A program made the position numbers and the translations under genes. The notes under the pieces were generated by a model. The model was given only the letters and a program-made list of their open reading frames with translations, was not told where the DNA came from and searched no databases. DNA of 47,881 bases from Actinomyces ruminis (lineage in GTDB: Bacteria > Actinomycetota > Actinomycetes > Actinomycetales > Actinomycetaceae), in the NCBI RefSeq assembly GCF_002154335.2, contig NZ_MTPX02000032.1, positions 1 through 47,881 on the forward strand, given 5' to 3'. Shown in pieces: positions 1 through 7,478 of this stretch (within the stretch, counting starts at the first letter, position 1; every line of letters begins with the position of its first letter).

Positions 1-1
1 C

Positions 2-79
2 GCCTACCGGCGTCGCCGCGCCGAGGCTGACGCCGCCCCGTGCCCGCCGCTCCGCGCCGCGTCACCCGTCCGGACCTGA
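2..79 (+). CDS. C-terminal tail of a truncated gene, probably purF
   Basis: An open frame runs from the window edge to a TGA at 77-79. It encodes about 25 residues of a basic, alanine-rich tail with no recognisable motif. The only reason to call it amidophosphoribosyltransferase is position: purF commonly precedes purM in actinobacteria, and purM starts 121 nt downstream on the same strand. It could be the end of any other gene. Confidence 0.35.
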   Translation, partial: AYRRRRAEADAAPCPPLRAASPVRT

Positions 80-200
80 GCGCCGGCAGCCCCCACCGGG
101 ACCCCGCGGATGCCGGTACCGCCTCGCCTGCGGGCGCCGACTCCGCACCCGCTCAGCACGCCGCTGCACCCACCGATCTCGCACCGGAAGGACTCGCCCG

Positions 201-1364
201 ATGAGCCAGAGCGCACCTGCCGCCAACACCCCCGATGCTCCGATCACCTATGCCGCCGCCGGCGTCGATACGGCCGCGGGTGACCGGGCGGTGGAACTGA
301 TGAAGGCCTCGGTCGCTGCCACGATGACCCCCGCCGTCGTCGGGGAAGTGGGCGGTTTCGCCGGGATGGTCGACGTCTCCGAGCTGCGCGGCTACCGCCG
401 TCCGCTGCTGGCCACCTCCACCGACGGGGTCGGCACCAAGGTCGCCATTGCCCAGGCGCTCGACATTCACGACACCATAGGCCAGGACCTGGTGGGCATG
501 GTCATCGACGACATCGTGGTGGTCGGCGCCCGCCCCCTGCTCATGACCGACTACATCGCCTGTGGCAAGGTGATCCCGCAGCGCATCGCCGACATCGTGC
601 GCGGTGTCGCCCAGGCCTGTGCCGCCGTTGATACCCCGCTGCTGGGGGGAGAGACCGCCGAGCACCCCGGCCTCATGGGCCCGGATGACTACGACGTCGC
701 CGGGGCGGCCACCGGCGTGGTGGAGGCCGACCGGACGCTCGGCGCGCAGCGGGTGCGTCCCGGCGACGTACTTGTGGCCCTGGCCGCCTCCGGCCTGCAC
801 TCCAACGGCTACTCGCTGGTGCGACGCGTGGTGGAGCAGGCCGGATGGTCTCTGGACCGCGAGGTGCCCGAGTTCGGTCGCAGCGTCGGGCAGGAACTGC
901 TGGAGCCCACGCGCCTGTACACCCGAGTACTGCTGGATCTCATCGCTCAGGTTGACCCCGCCGACGTCGACCCCGAGCAGCTGCGTATTCGCGCCCTGGC
1001 GCACGTCACCGGCGGCGGTCTGGGGGCAAACCTGGCCCGCGTCCTGCCCGCCGGAACCATCGCGGTGGTCGACCGCGGCACCTGGACGGTGCCCGCGGTG
1101 TTCGACGTCGTGCGCCGCCTGGGCGCGGTTCCGTGGGACGACCTCGAGTCCACCCTCAACCTGGGGGTGGGCATGGTCGCGGTGGTATCCCCGAGCGCCG
1201 TCGATGCGGTGCTGAGCGGCGCCGAGGCTGCGGGCATGCCCGCCTGGGTGCTGGGCAGCGTCAAGGACGCCGCCGACTACACGCCCCGGGGGCGGCTGAT
1301 TGCCGGCACCAAGGGTGTAAACGGTGGTGGCGTGGACCTGCTGGGAACCTACCGGGTCGCCTGA
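201..1364 (+). CDS. purM: Phosphoribosylformylglycinamidine cyclo-ligase (AIR synthetase)
   Basis: PurM closes the imidazole ring of FGAM with ATP to give AIR, the fifth step of purine synthesis, in the cytosol. The 387-residue product has the family N-terminus YAAAGVDTAAGDRAVELM, then the nucleotide and substrate loop STDGVGTK (around residue 75), the core segment GQDLVGMVIDDIVVVGA, and LLGGETAEHPG further on. The C-terminal AIRS_C domain includes HVTGGGLGANLARVLP. Length is slightly above the usual 340-360 because of a short N-terminal extension. The frame is open upstream, but ATG 201 is chosen because GGAAGGA lies 9 nt before it and the upstream translation is arginine-rich noise. The gene probably follows purF. 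Confidence 0.97.
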   Translation: MSQSAPAANTPDAPITYAAAGVDTAAGDRAVELMKASVAATMTPAVVGEVGGFAGMVDVSELRGYRRPLLATSTDGVGTKVAIAQALDIHDTIGQDLVGMVIDDIVVVGARPLLMTDYIACGKVIPQRIADIVRGVAQACAAVDTPLLGGETAEHPGLMGPDDYDVAGAATGVVEADRTLGAQRVRPGDVLVALAASGLHSNGYSLVRRVVEQAGWSLDREVPEFGRSVGQELLEPTRLYTRVLLDLIAQVDPADVDPEQLRIRALAHVTGGGLGANLARVLPAGTIAVVDRGTWTVPAVFDVVRRLGAVPWDDLESTLNLGVGMVAVVSPSAVDAVLSGAEAAGMPAWVLGSVKDAADYTPRGRLIAGTKGVNGGGVDLLGTYRVA

Positions 1365-1484
1365 GCCGGCGCCGGGACGGGTGACCGCCTGGGGTCGAGG
1401 TGGCCCCGGCGGCGCGTCACGGCGTCACGTGGCGGCGTTCAGGTGCCGCGCTCACGTGTGACCACGTATGGCGAGGTGTCCGGG

Positions 1485-1694
1485 TCAGGCGTCCTCGTCG
1501 TCCCAGTCGTCGTCGACCGCGTATTTCGCGGCCAACTCCTCATACATGTCTTCGTCGGACTCGGCGTCGGGGGACGCTGCGGAGGACGCCGTGGCGAGCT
1601 CTCGTTCGAGCGCCGCGTAGTCGGTCTCCGGGCTGAAGTACTTGAGCTTGCGGGCGACCTTGGTCGCCTTGGCCTTCTGACGGCCGCGCCCCAT
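1485..1694 (-). CDS. DUF3073 family protein
   Basis: This is a 69-residue protein of unknown function that is widespread in actinobacteria, often beside purM as here (convergent, 120 bp between stops). It starts with the conserved basic block MGRGRQKAKATKVARKLKYF, followed by SPETDYAALERELA and an acidic tail ending DDDWDDEDA. The frame is open for 47 more codons upstream, but ATG 1694 gives the family N-terminus and has a strong GGAGGGGG ribosome site. The charge split (basic head, acidic tail) suggests nucleic-acid or ribosome contact, but that is inference only. Confidence 0.9.
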   Translation of the reverse strand: MGRGRQKAKATKVARKLKYFSPETDYAALERELATASSAASPDAESDEDMYEELAAKYAVDDDWDDEDA

Positions 1695-1906
1695 AGGCTC
1701 GACCCCCTCCAACATATCTCTGGGCGCGCACGTGGGCGCGCAGCAACTGGGCAAATGTGTCGTGGGGCAACCGTACAACGTCGCCGCGCCGAAACACCAT
1801 TCCGCAGGCAGCGCTTCGGCCGTGGTAAGGCCCACGGATGGGCGCGGCGGTACTGGGAATACGGATTCAGGCGAGTCCGGACGGGGCCGGGTGACAGACG
1901 ACGGCG

Positions 1907-2317
1907 CTAGCGACGCAGGGCCTTGATCAGGGCTATAGCGCTCAACCCGGCCAGCGCCGCCACGGCCCCGGTGACCAGGGCCAGTGCCTGAGGATCGCCG
2001 TCCTGGGCGTCGTCGAGTAGGCGCCGGGCGCGCGCTAAGAGCGACGAGCTGTCGTATTTCGGCGCGTCGGCGGAGACCGACGGCGTGTCGGTGCCGCCGC
2101 TGAAGCGGGCCTTCAATCCGGCGGCCGTGGACTCGGCGCGTTCGCGCAGGTCGGCGACGGTGGATTCGGCGGTGGTGCGGGCGGCCGCCTTAAGGGCGTT
2201 GGGAGCGAGCCGGACGGTGAGCTCCTCAACGTCGCTTACAACCGATGCGCGTAGGTCGGCGAGGCGGGCCTCGATCTCCTCCGGGGTGGCCGCTGCGGTC
2301 GAATTGTTCTCACTCAC
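1907..2317 (-). CDS. DUF3618 family membrane-anchored protein
   Basis: A 136-residue protein. The N-terminal half carries the DUF3618 pattern (TPEEIEARLADLRASVVSDV followed by EELTVRLAP). The middle is helical and charged, and a single C-terminal hydrophobic segment (about residues 112-131) ends in KALRR. Function is unknown; in actinobacteria such genes usually sit with a holin-family membrane protein, as here. Its ATG overlaps the stop of the upstream holin-like gene by 4 nt, indicating a two-gene operon with coupled translation. Confidence 0.85.
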   Translation of the reverse strand: MSENNSTAAATPEEIEARLADLRASVVSDVEELTVRLAPNALKAAARTTAESTVADLRERAESTAAGLKARFSGGTDTPSVSADAPKYDSSSLLARARRLLDDAQDGDPQALALVTGAVAALAGLSAIALIKALRR

Positions 2318-2784
2318 TGCTGGCTGCCCTTCTCGAAGCCGGTGGCGGCGGCGGACTTAACGGTGTTCAGGTCGTGCTGGAGAGCGCCCTTCGGGTCGGG
2401 CATGTCGGCCTTGGCGGCCTGGAGGCGTTTGGCGCCTAGCAGCGCGGCGATGCCGGCGACGAGCAACAGCACCACGGCGACGATGAGCTTGGCCGCCCAC
2501 AGGGGCAGTGCAAGCGCAATCAACTCGACGATGGCCCCCAGCAGGAAACCCACGCCATACAGGGCGACGACTCCGGCCACAGCAACTAGAGCTCCGCCCA
2601 CCCCCATGGTCGTGGCCATGCGCTTGCCCTTGGCCTTGGCCAGATCGATCTCGCCGTGTACCAGTGCGGAGACGTTGTCCGAAATCCGGGTCACGAGCTC
2701 GGCGAGCGTCGGCTGTGCCGTCGCCGAGGCAGATGACGAAGACGCCGTTGGGGGCTGTTTGGGTTGTTGGGCCTGCTGGCTCAT
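2314..2784 (-). CDS. Phage holin family (actinobacterial Holin-X) membrane protein
   Basis: A 156-residue protein of the putative actinobacterial holin superfamily (PF07332). Its low-complexity Q/P/S head is followed by TLAELVTRISDNVSALVHGE, then two transmembrane segments (about 75-100 and 105-125) and a short cytosolic tail. The start at 2784 (MSQQ) is preferred over the upstream in-frame codon because GAGAAGG precedes it. Members are chromosomal membrane proteins linked to DUF3618; no other phage gene lies nearby, so a lysis role is unlikely. It is the first gene of the two-gene operon. Confidence 0.85.
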   Translation of the reverse strand: MSQQAQQPKQPPTASSSSASATAQPTLAELVTRISDNVSALVHGEIDLAKAKGKRMATTMGVGGALVAVAGVVALYGVGFLLGAIVELIALALPLWAAKLIVAVVLLLVAGIAALLGAKRLQAAKADMPDPKGALQHDLNTVKSAAATGFEKGSQQ

Positions 2785-2955
2785 GGAACCGACCTTCTCA
2801 TGCCTGCTGATGAACACCGCGGGGCGGCGGAGGCCGCTCCTGCTGTAAGCACCAGAATCTCACATGCCGGGCCTTGGCGGCAGCTGACTGCCCCGTGAGT
2901 GACTGATTCGCCGCTGGAAGTTGCAGTGCAACCGTGCGGTGATGAAGAGGCTGAA

Positions 2956-3097
2956 CGCGGTTGGACCGCCTGCGTCGGTTTGGACCGCTTGCGTCGGTTT
3001 GGACCGCCCCAGTTGCACACAACGGCGGTCCAAACAGGGGATAGCGGTCCAAATGGACTTACGCGGTCCAAACCGGGGATAGGGGTCCAAACCGGGG
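2956..3097. repeat. Array A: inverted double array, GGTTTGGACCGC core, 19-bp period
   Basis: The left half has three direct copies of the TTGGACC core, at 2961, 2980 and 2999. The right half has four copies of the complementary GGTCCAA, at 3027, 3046, 3065 and 3084. Every step is exactly 19 bp. The centre (3010-3024) holds a small hairpin, GTTG-CACA-CAAC. Cores can pair across the centre as stems of about 10 bp separated by unpaired linkers. The array lies upstream of the nuclease-like gene at 3235 and is closest in sequence to array D. No known repeat class is recognised. Confidence 0.85.
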
Positions 3098-3234
3098 CGG
3101 CACGAGACGACGCATGCTCAGTTGCGGTCGCCGGCTGCGTTACCGGCGTCCACAGGCAGGGTTCGTGCAGGGTCCTGCTCGGTGTATTCACAGGCACCGG
3201 GACGATCATCGAGACCGGAGCGCACAGTGGCGAT

Positions 3235-4158
3235 ATGTGGTGTTCGCCGATTCCGATCCTGTTGTCCTCAGAACTCGCCGGGCGCGGCCGGGATAGGAGC
3301 GCCCTTGCCCGGGCCGCGCGTCCCGGCGGAGAACTTGTTCGCATCCTGCGCGGCGCCTATGTGCAGCGCCATGATCTCCGCGGTTTGAGCCGGTCCCAGG
3401 TGCATCGGGCCAAGGTCGTCGCCGCGCGACTCACCGGTGCGTTGGACGGTGCCGTGCTTGCCCGGGAGTCGGCGGCTGTAATGCATGAGATTCCGCTGGT
3501 GGGCGATATTCCTCAGCAGGTGCAGGTGGTGCGGCTTGGACGCGATGGCGGCCGATCATCGGCGGGGATCCACACGCTACGCGCTGGCTGCGACTTCCAG
3601 ACGGTGCTTGACGACGGCGTGCCGGTGGCCTCAGTGGCGCAGACCCTCGCGGATCTGGGACGCCGTCGGCCGTTGCGTGATGTATTGGCCGGCTTTGACG
3701 CCATGCTGAGAGCCGGCCGGGTGACGAAGGAGGCCATCGCCGCGGCCGCCCCGAAGCGCTCGCGGGGCAGGCCACGGCTGTGCCGGACGATCGAGGCGGC
3801 CGACCCCAACGCGGAGTCACCGGGGGAGAGCTTGAGTCGGGCGGTGATGATCGAGCATCACCTGCCGCTACCCGCTTTGCAGGAACCCGTGCGGGATCAA
3901 CGGGGCGGACTGCTTGGACGCGTCGACTTCATCTGGCACGAACACGGCGTGATCGGAGAGTTCGACGGTCGGGTCAAGTACGGGCGAGAGTTGACGGGCA
4001 GACCGGTGGAGGAGGTCCTGCTGGCCGAGCGGCGTCGGGAACTCGATATCGAGAGTGCCACGGGGATGCGGGTTGTGCGTTGGCTTTGGGATGACGCACT
4101 GAGAGAACAGGGATTGCTGGAGATCCTCGCCGGAGCGGGCATCTACCCCAGCTATTGA
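3235..4158 (+). CDS. AbiEi-like / DUF559 nuclease-fold protein
   Basis: A 307-residue protein. The N-terminal part resembles AbiEi-type antitoxin winged-helix domains (GGELVRILRGAYVQRHDLRG, about 30-50; VLARESAAVMHEIPLVG, about 77-95). The C-terminal third resembles DUF559/Vsr-like PD-(D/E)XK folds: ESLSRAVMIEHHLPLP, then RVDFIWHEHGVIGEFDGR with KYG, then ATGMRVVRWLWDD. The D of RVDF, the E-F-D of GEFDGR and the following K are candidate metal ligands. Such proteins are common in actinobacteria, usually in variable regions, and their function is not established. The frame is open to 2899 but that part reads through array A, so ATG 3235 is used; its ribosome site is weak. The gene is flanked by arrays A and B. 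Confidence 0.75.
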   Translation: MWCSPIPILLSSELAGRGRDRSALARAARPGGELVRILRGAYVQRHDLRGLSRSQVHRAKVVAARLTGALDGAVLARESAAVMHEIPLVGDIPQQVQVVRLGRDGGRSSAGIHTLRAGCDFQTVLDDGVPVASVAQTLADLGRRRPLRDVLAGFDAMLRAGRVTKEAIAAAAPKRSRGRPRLCRTIEAADPNAESPGESLSRAVMIEHHLPLPALQEPVRDQRGGLLGRVDFIWHEHGVIGEFDGRVKYGRELTGRPVEEVLLAERRRELDIESATGMRVVRWLWDDALREQGLLEILAGAGIYPSY

Positions 4159-4183
4159 AACACACTACGCACGATCAACTACT

Positions 4184-4323
4184 CGCCCGCGGTTGGACTG
4201 CCTGCCCGCGGTTGGACTGCCTGCCCGCGGTTGGACTGCCTGCCCGCGGTTGGACCGCCTCAGAGGTACTCTCAGGCGGTCCAAGCGCAGAAACGCGGTC
4301 CAACTGAAGGAATGGGGTCCAAC
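4184..4323. repeat. Array B: inverted double array, GCGGTTGGACTGCC core, 19-bp period
   Basis: The left half has four near-identical 19-bp units of GCGGTTGGACTGCCTGCCC, with GGTTGG starting at 4191, 4210, 4229 and 4248. A centre around CCTCAGAGGTACTCTCAGG follows. The right half has three GGTCCAA copies at 4278, 4297 and 4316, again 19 bp apart. Its right half is nearly identical to that of array C. It sits between the stop of the nuclease-like gene and the 3' end of the ABC ATPase remnant, which are convergent. Confidence 0.85.
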
Positions 4324-4426
4324 GGCAGGGTGTGAGCAATCCCGAGCGGGATGCCAGTGGGCTGCCGTGGGCGCATGCCAGAGGGTGCCGTGGGCGCACG
4401 CCGGCGGTGTGGTCATGTTCTCCGGC

Positions 4427-5199
4427 CTACTCCTGGCTCCAGGCATCCCACAGGCTCGCGTACTTCCCGCCGCGGGCGACGAGCTCGTCTTGTGCCCCCA
4501 GCTACACGATCCGCCCGTCCAGCATGACGGCCACCCGGTCCGTGTCCGCCTGTGGCTGCTCCCCGGTGGCCCGGGCGACTACGGCGCGATAGATGACGGC
4601 GTCGGGGCCACCGGCTCGGGCACGCGTCAGCAGCTCCCGGTGCAGGCGCGCGGGCACGCGTCACCGCCCGCGCGGGCCACCACCACATGCACGTCCTGGT
4701 TCATGTCGGCGACCCCGGAATGCTCTCGTTCGGTAGCCGCCAGAGTGTCAACGTCAACCGGTACGAGTGCTGCCCCGCCACGCACGTCCAGCGCCTCGCG
4801 CAGCGTTCCGGTGAACAGCTGCGCCGTCGCTGCGGAGATGACGATCGACGCGCATCTGCTCCAACGGCATGTCGGTCGGGGCCCGCCCGGTGAGTGTGAC
4901 GGCCGGAGCAGCCTCGTCGAAGCGGACCAGTCGTGTGGCCAACGCGGTGGATAGATCCGGACCGGCGGCGACTAGCGCCGTCATTCGCCGGGGGCCAGTG
5001 CGACCTTGGAGGTGGAGTCCACCAGTTCGCCGTCGACCGGTACTGGGCGAGTCGGAGCAAGCACTAGCCGCTCGGCAACGTCCCCGGTGATGGACATGCG
5101 TGCCGCCGCAGGTCCTGGAAGGCCGCCCGGTAACGGCGGGCTGGCGTTCGGCTGTGACAGAAGTCGCCGAGCGGCGAGGGGGCTGCGGGGATGAATCAC
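4427..5199 (-). pseudogene. ABC transporter ATPase remnant (nucleotide-binding half)
   Basis: Three minus-strand frames together resemble the C-terminal half of an exporter-type ABC protein. In order they read: DVAERLVLAPTRPVPVDGEL, then VAAGPDLSTALATRLVRFDE, then IVISAATAQLFTGTLREALD, then DRVAVMLDGRIV, then GGKYASLWDAWSQE. The frames break near 4985, 4850 and 4650, and an in-frame TAG lies at 4502-4504 inside the otherwise normal C-terminus. The membrane domain is absent. With several lesions and a nonsense codon this is genuine decay, unlike the single-base interruptions elsewhere. Nothing else coding is seen between 5200 and 5367. Confidence 0.8.
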
Positions 5200-5367
5200 G
5201 GTGGCATGAGGCTAACGGTGGTCCGACCCCGCGGCACCGCCGCGGCGGTGTGGGAAGATACGCCTCGCCGCCGGGAATACGTGCCGGGAGTATCGATTCG
5301 CGGCGAATCTGCCCACACGTCCACACGGGACAGCGCCGTTCGCGGCGAGTTACTGCCGGCGCGCGGG

Positions 5368-5979
5368 TTACTGGTAGGTGTCCAGTATGCGCAGCTTGCG
5401 TGAGGTCACGTAGCGGGCGTAGGCCTTGGCGCGCGCCTCCAGGTCGGCGGTGTGCATCGTGGTCGCCCCCGGGGTGACGAAGGGTTCCAGGTAGTCGGTA
5501 CCGATGATCACGCTGGTGGCCTGGAAGGGGCGCAGTACGTCGTTCATCGTGTAGCCGGACGAGGCGGCGTCCCGATCGCGCCGCCGCCGCCGGAACAGGA
5601 CGTCGGTCACCGAACGGCGGGTGTCGAAGCGGCGGTAGTGTGCGGCCACCGCGCCGGCGGACACGGCCAGCAGCAGTTCCTTGCCCTGCAGGGCGTCCCC
5701 GTTGGTGCCGTATGCCCACCCCCAAGTCAGGACGTCATCCTCCCACTTCTTCAACAGCGGCGGACTGGAGTACCACTGGATCGGGAACTGGAGCACGATC
5801 CGATCGGTGCGTTCCAGTAAATCCTGCTCGGCCTCGACGTCAAAGTTGAAGTCGGGATACAACGCGTACATGTCGCGAATCTCGACTCCTTCCAGTCCTT
5901 CCGCCGCCTGCGCCAGGCGCAGGTTGATGGTGGACTGGCTGAGATCGGGGTGAAAGATGAAGATGGTGGTCTTCGCCAT
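5368..5979 (-). CDS. NAD(P)H-dependent flavodoxin-fold oxidoreductase (KefF/MdaB type)
   Basis: A 203-residue Flavodoxin_2 family protein, expected to bind FMN/FAD and reduce quinones or similar acceptors. It has a beta-strand plus loop at the N-terminus (TTIFIFHPDLSQSTINLRLA), IRDMYALYPDFNFDVEAEQ, the family hallmark RIVLQFPIQWYSSPPLLKKW, and WGWAYGTNGDALQGKELLL. Length is typical. ATG 5979 is chosen over the upstream in-frame start because it gives the family N-terminus and has GAGGAA 4 nt before it. It appears to be monocistronic. Confidence 0.9.
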   Translation of the reverse strand: MAKTTIFIFHPDLSQSTINLRLAQAAEGLEGVEIRDMYALYPDFNFDVEAEQDLLERTDRIVLQFPIQWYSSPPLLKKWEDDVLTWGWAYGTNGDALQGKELLLAVSAGAVAAHYRRFDTRRSVTDVLFRRRRRDRDAASSGYTMNDVLRPFQATSVIIGTDYLEPFVTPGATTMHTADLEARAKAYARYVTSRKLRILDTYQ

Positions 5980-6107
5980 GGCATTCCTCAACAGGTGCGG
6001 GCGGGTCTGGAACCTCCAGTGGCCGGGCACGGCAAGAGCCGACACGAGTCGGCCACCTCACCGTGGGCTTGCGGGAAGGTAATGGCATGGTAACGGACTG
6101 GGGCGGG

Positions 6108-7478
6108 CTACGCAGGCGCCCCGTCTGGTTCTGTGGTTGATGCGACTCGCGGTGCTGGTTCCAGCGCCGGCGCCAGGGCGGATAGCACGCCGACGCCGCA
6201 GCCGATCGCCAGCAGTAGCAGCAGTTGCCGCCAGGGGATCGGGAAGCCGCCAATTCCCTGGTCGGCCAGCACGGCTCCTCCTGCCCCGGCCAGAACCAGC
6301 CCGGCCGCCGCGCCCAGGACCAGTCCGGCGACGCAGGCGAGGGCGAATTCACACAGAAGTTGCGCAGCCCGCTGCCCTCGGCTCTGCCCCACCGCCCGCA
6401 TGAGCGCCCCCTCATCTGTCCGCTCAGCGGCCGCTGCCGCCAGGGCTCCGGCCGCGCACAGACCGGCGAGCGCGCTTACGCAGATCATCAAGGCGGGCAG
6501 TACATCCAGTAGTTGTGCAGCCGCTCGTCCAGGAGCGGCGTCATCCGTCATGGTGGCGCGCAGTGAGACGGCGAGCGGTGCGCCCGCGCAAACCGCCGCA
6601 GTGGCAAGCATCGGGGCCACCGCGATGGCGGCCGCAGCGTGCGGTGCGGCCGCCACCTGCCGCAGCGCCAGTCGGCCGCTGGAACCGACACGCGCCGGCA
6701 GCCCCAACACGGCGACCAGCGCGCGCACCGCCTGCGGCAGCGCAATGAGCAGGCCGACGAGCAACGCCCCGGCCGCTGTCCACAGGATGCCGACGCGGTG
6801 GGTCAGGGCATCCGCGTGCCAGACCACGACGCTGCCAACCGCACCCGCAACAAGTAACAGTGTGCCGATGGCGCCACGTACCGCCGATGGCTGTCGTGGG
6901 CATGAGGGCGCGACCGGCGTCGTCCCCGCCGGGGCGGTAGCCGCGCGCAAGGCGGGCGGCATGCTGCCGACGAGCGTGGCCAGTAGGGCCGTGCCGACGG
7001 CGAGTTCCTGCGGCATCAGCGCCTTGTCGGAGTTCCAGGTCGGGCTGAGGGCCGAGGCGAGCTCGGCGGTGAGCAGACGCGGCGCCCCAATGGCACCGAG
7101 CAGGCCGAATGCACTGCCCAACAGGCCGATGAGGAGCGCCTGGATGAGCACGGCGCCCACCAGCAGCGATGCGGACGCCCCGGTCTCCCGCAGCAGCGTG
7201 AATACCCAAGCGCGCCGACGCAGGCTCGTGCTGAAGGCCTCGGCGACGATCAGTACGAGCATGAGTCCCGTCAAGCCGCCGAGGCCCAGTACCAATGCAT
7301 GAGCGCCGGCCCGAGCCAGTGCGTCGGCTTGTCCGCCTGCCACTGATCCACCGTCTCGGTCGACGGCGACCAGAGTGAAGGCGCCGACCATAATGGCCGT
7401 GGCCGCGGCGACGACCACGGCAAGCAGTAGAGCGGAGCCGGGTCGCATGCGCGTACCGTGCCAGACCGCCCGGATCAC
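6108..7478 (-). CDS. FtsX-like ABC transporter permease
   Basis: A 456-residue membrane protein with about eight hydrophobic segments. An N-terminal helix (17-37) and a cluster at 70-165 (including the FtsX-type turn AWVFTLLRETGASASLLVGA) come first, then a middle group, then the last four helices after a second copy of the motif (DEGALMRAVGQSRGQRAAQLL). It lacks the large MacB periplasmic domain. It starts with GTG overlapping the stop of the ATPase gene (GTGA), so the two form a translationally coupled transporter. Substrate is unknown; such pairs often export peptides or resist antimicrobials. Confidence 0.85.
   Translation of the reverse strand: MIRAVWHGTRMRPGSALLLAVVVAAATAIMVGAFTLVAVDRDGGSVAGGQADALARAGAHALVLGLGGLTGLMLVLIVAEAFSTSLRRRAWVFTLLRETGASASLLVGAVLIQALLIGLLGSAFGLLGAIGAPRLLTAELASALSPTWNSDKALMPQELAVGTALLATLVGSMPPALRAATAPAGTTPVAPSCPRQPSAVRGAIGTLLLVAGAVGSVVVWHADALTHRVGILWTAAGALLVGLLIALPQAVRALVAVLGLPARVGSSGRLALRQVAAAPHAAAAIAVAPMLATAAVCAGAPLAVSLRATMTDDAAPGRAAAQLLDVLPALMICVSALAGLCAAGALAAAAAERTDEGALMRAVGQSRGQRAAQLLCEFALACVAGLVLGAAAGLVLAGAGGAVLADQGIGGFPIPWRQLLLLLAIGCGVGVLSALAPALEPAPRVASTTEPDGAPA

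Noticed and set aside
1907..2784. Prophage lysis module (holin)
   Set aside because: The holin-family protein pairs with DUF3618, a normal actinobacterial chromosomal pair, and no other phage gene is near.
2899..3234. N-terminal extension of the nuclease-like gene
   Set aside because: It is a translation of array A with no domain and no ribosome site.
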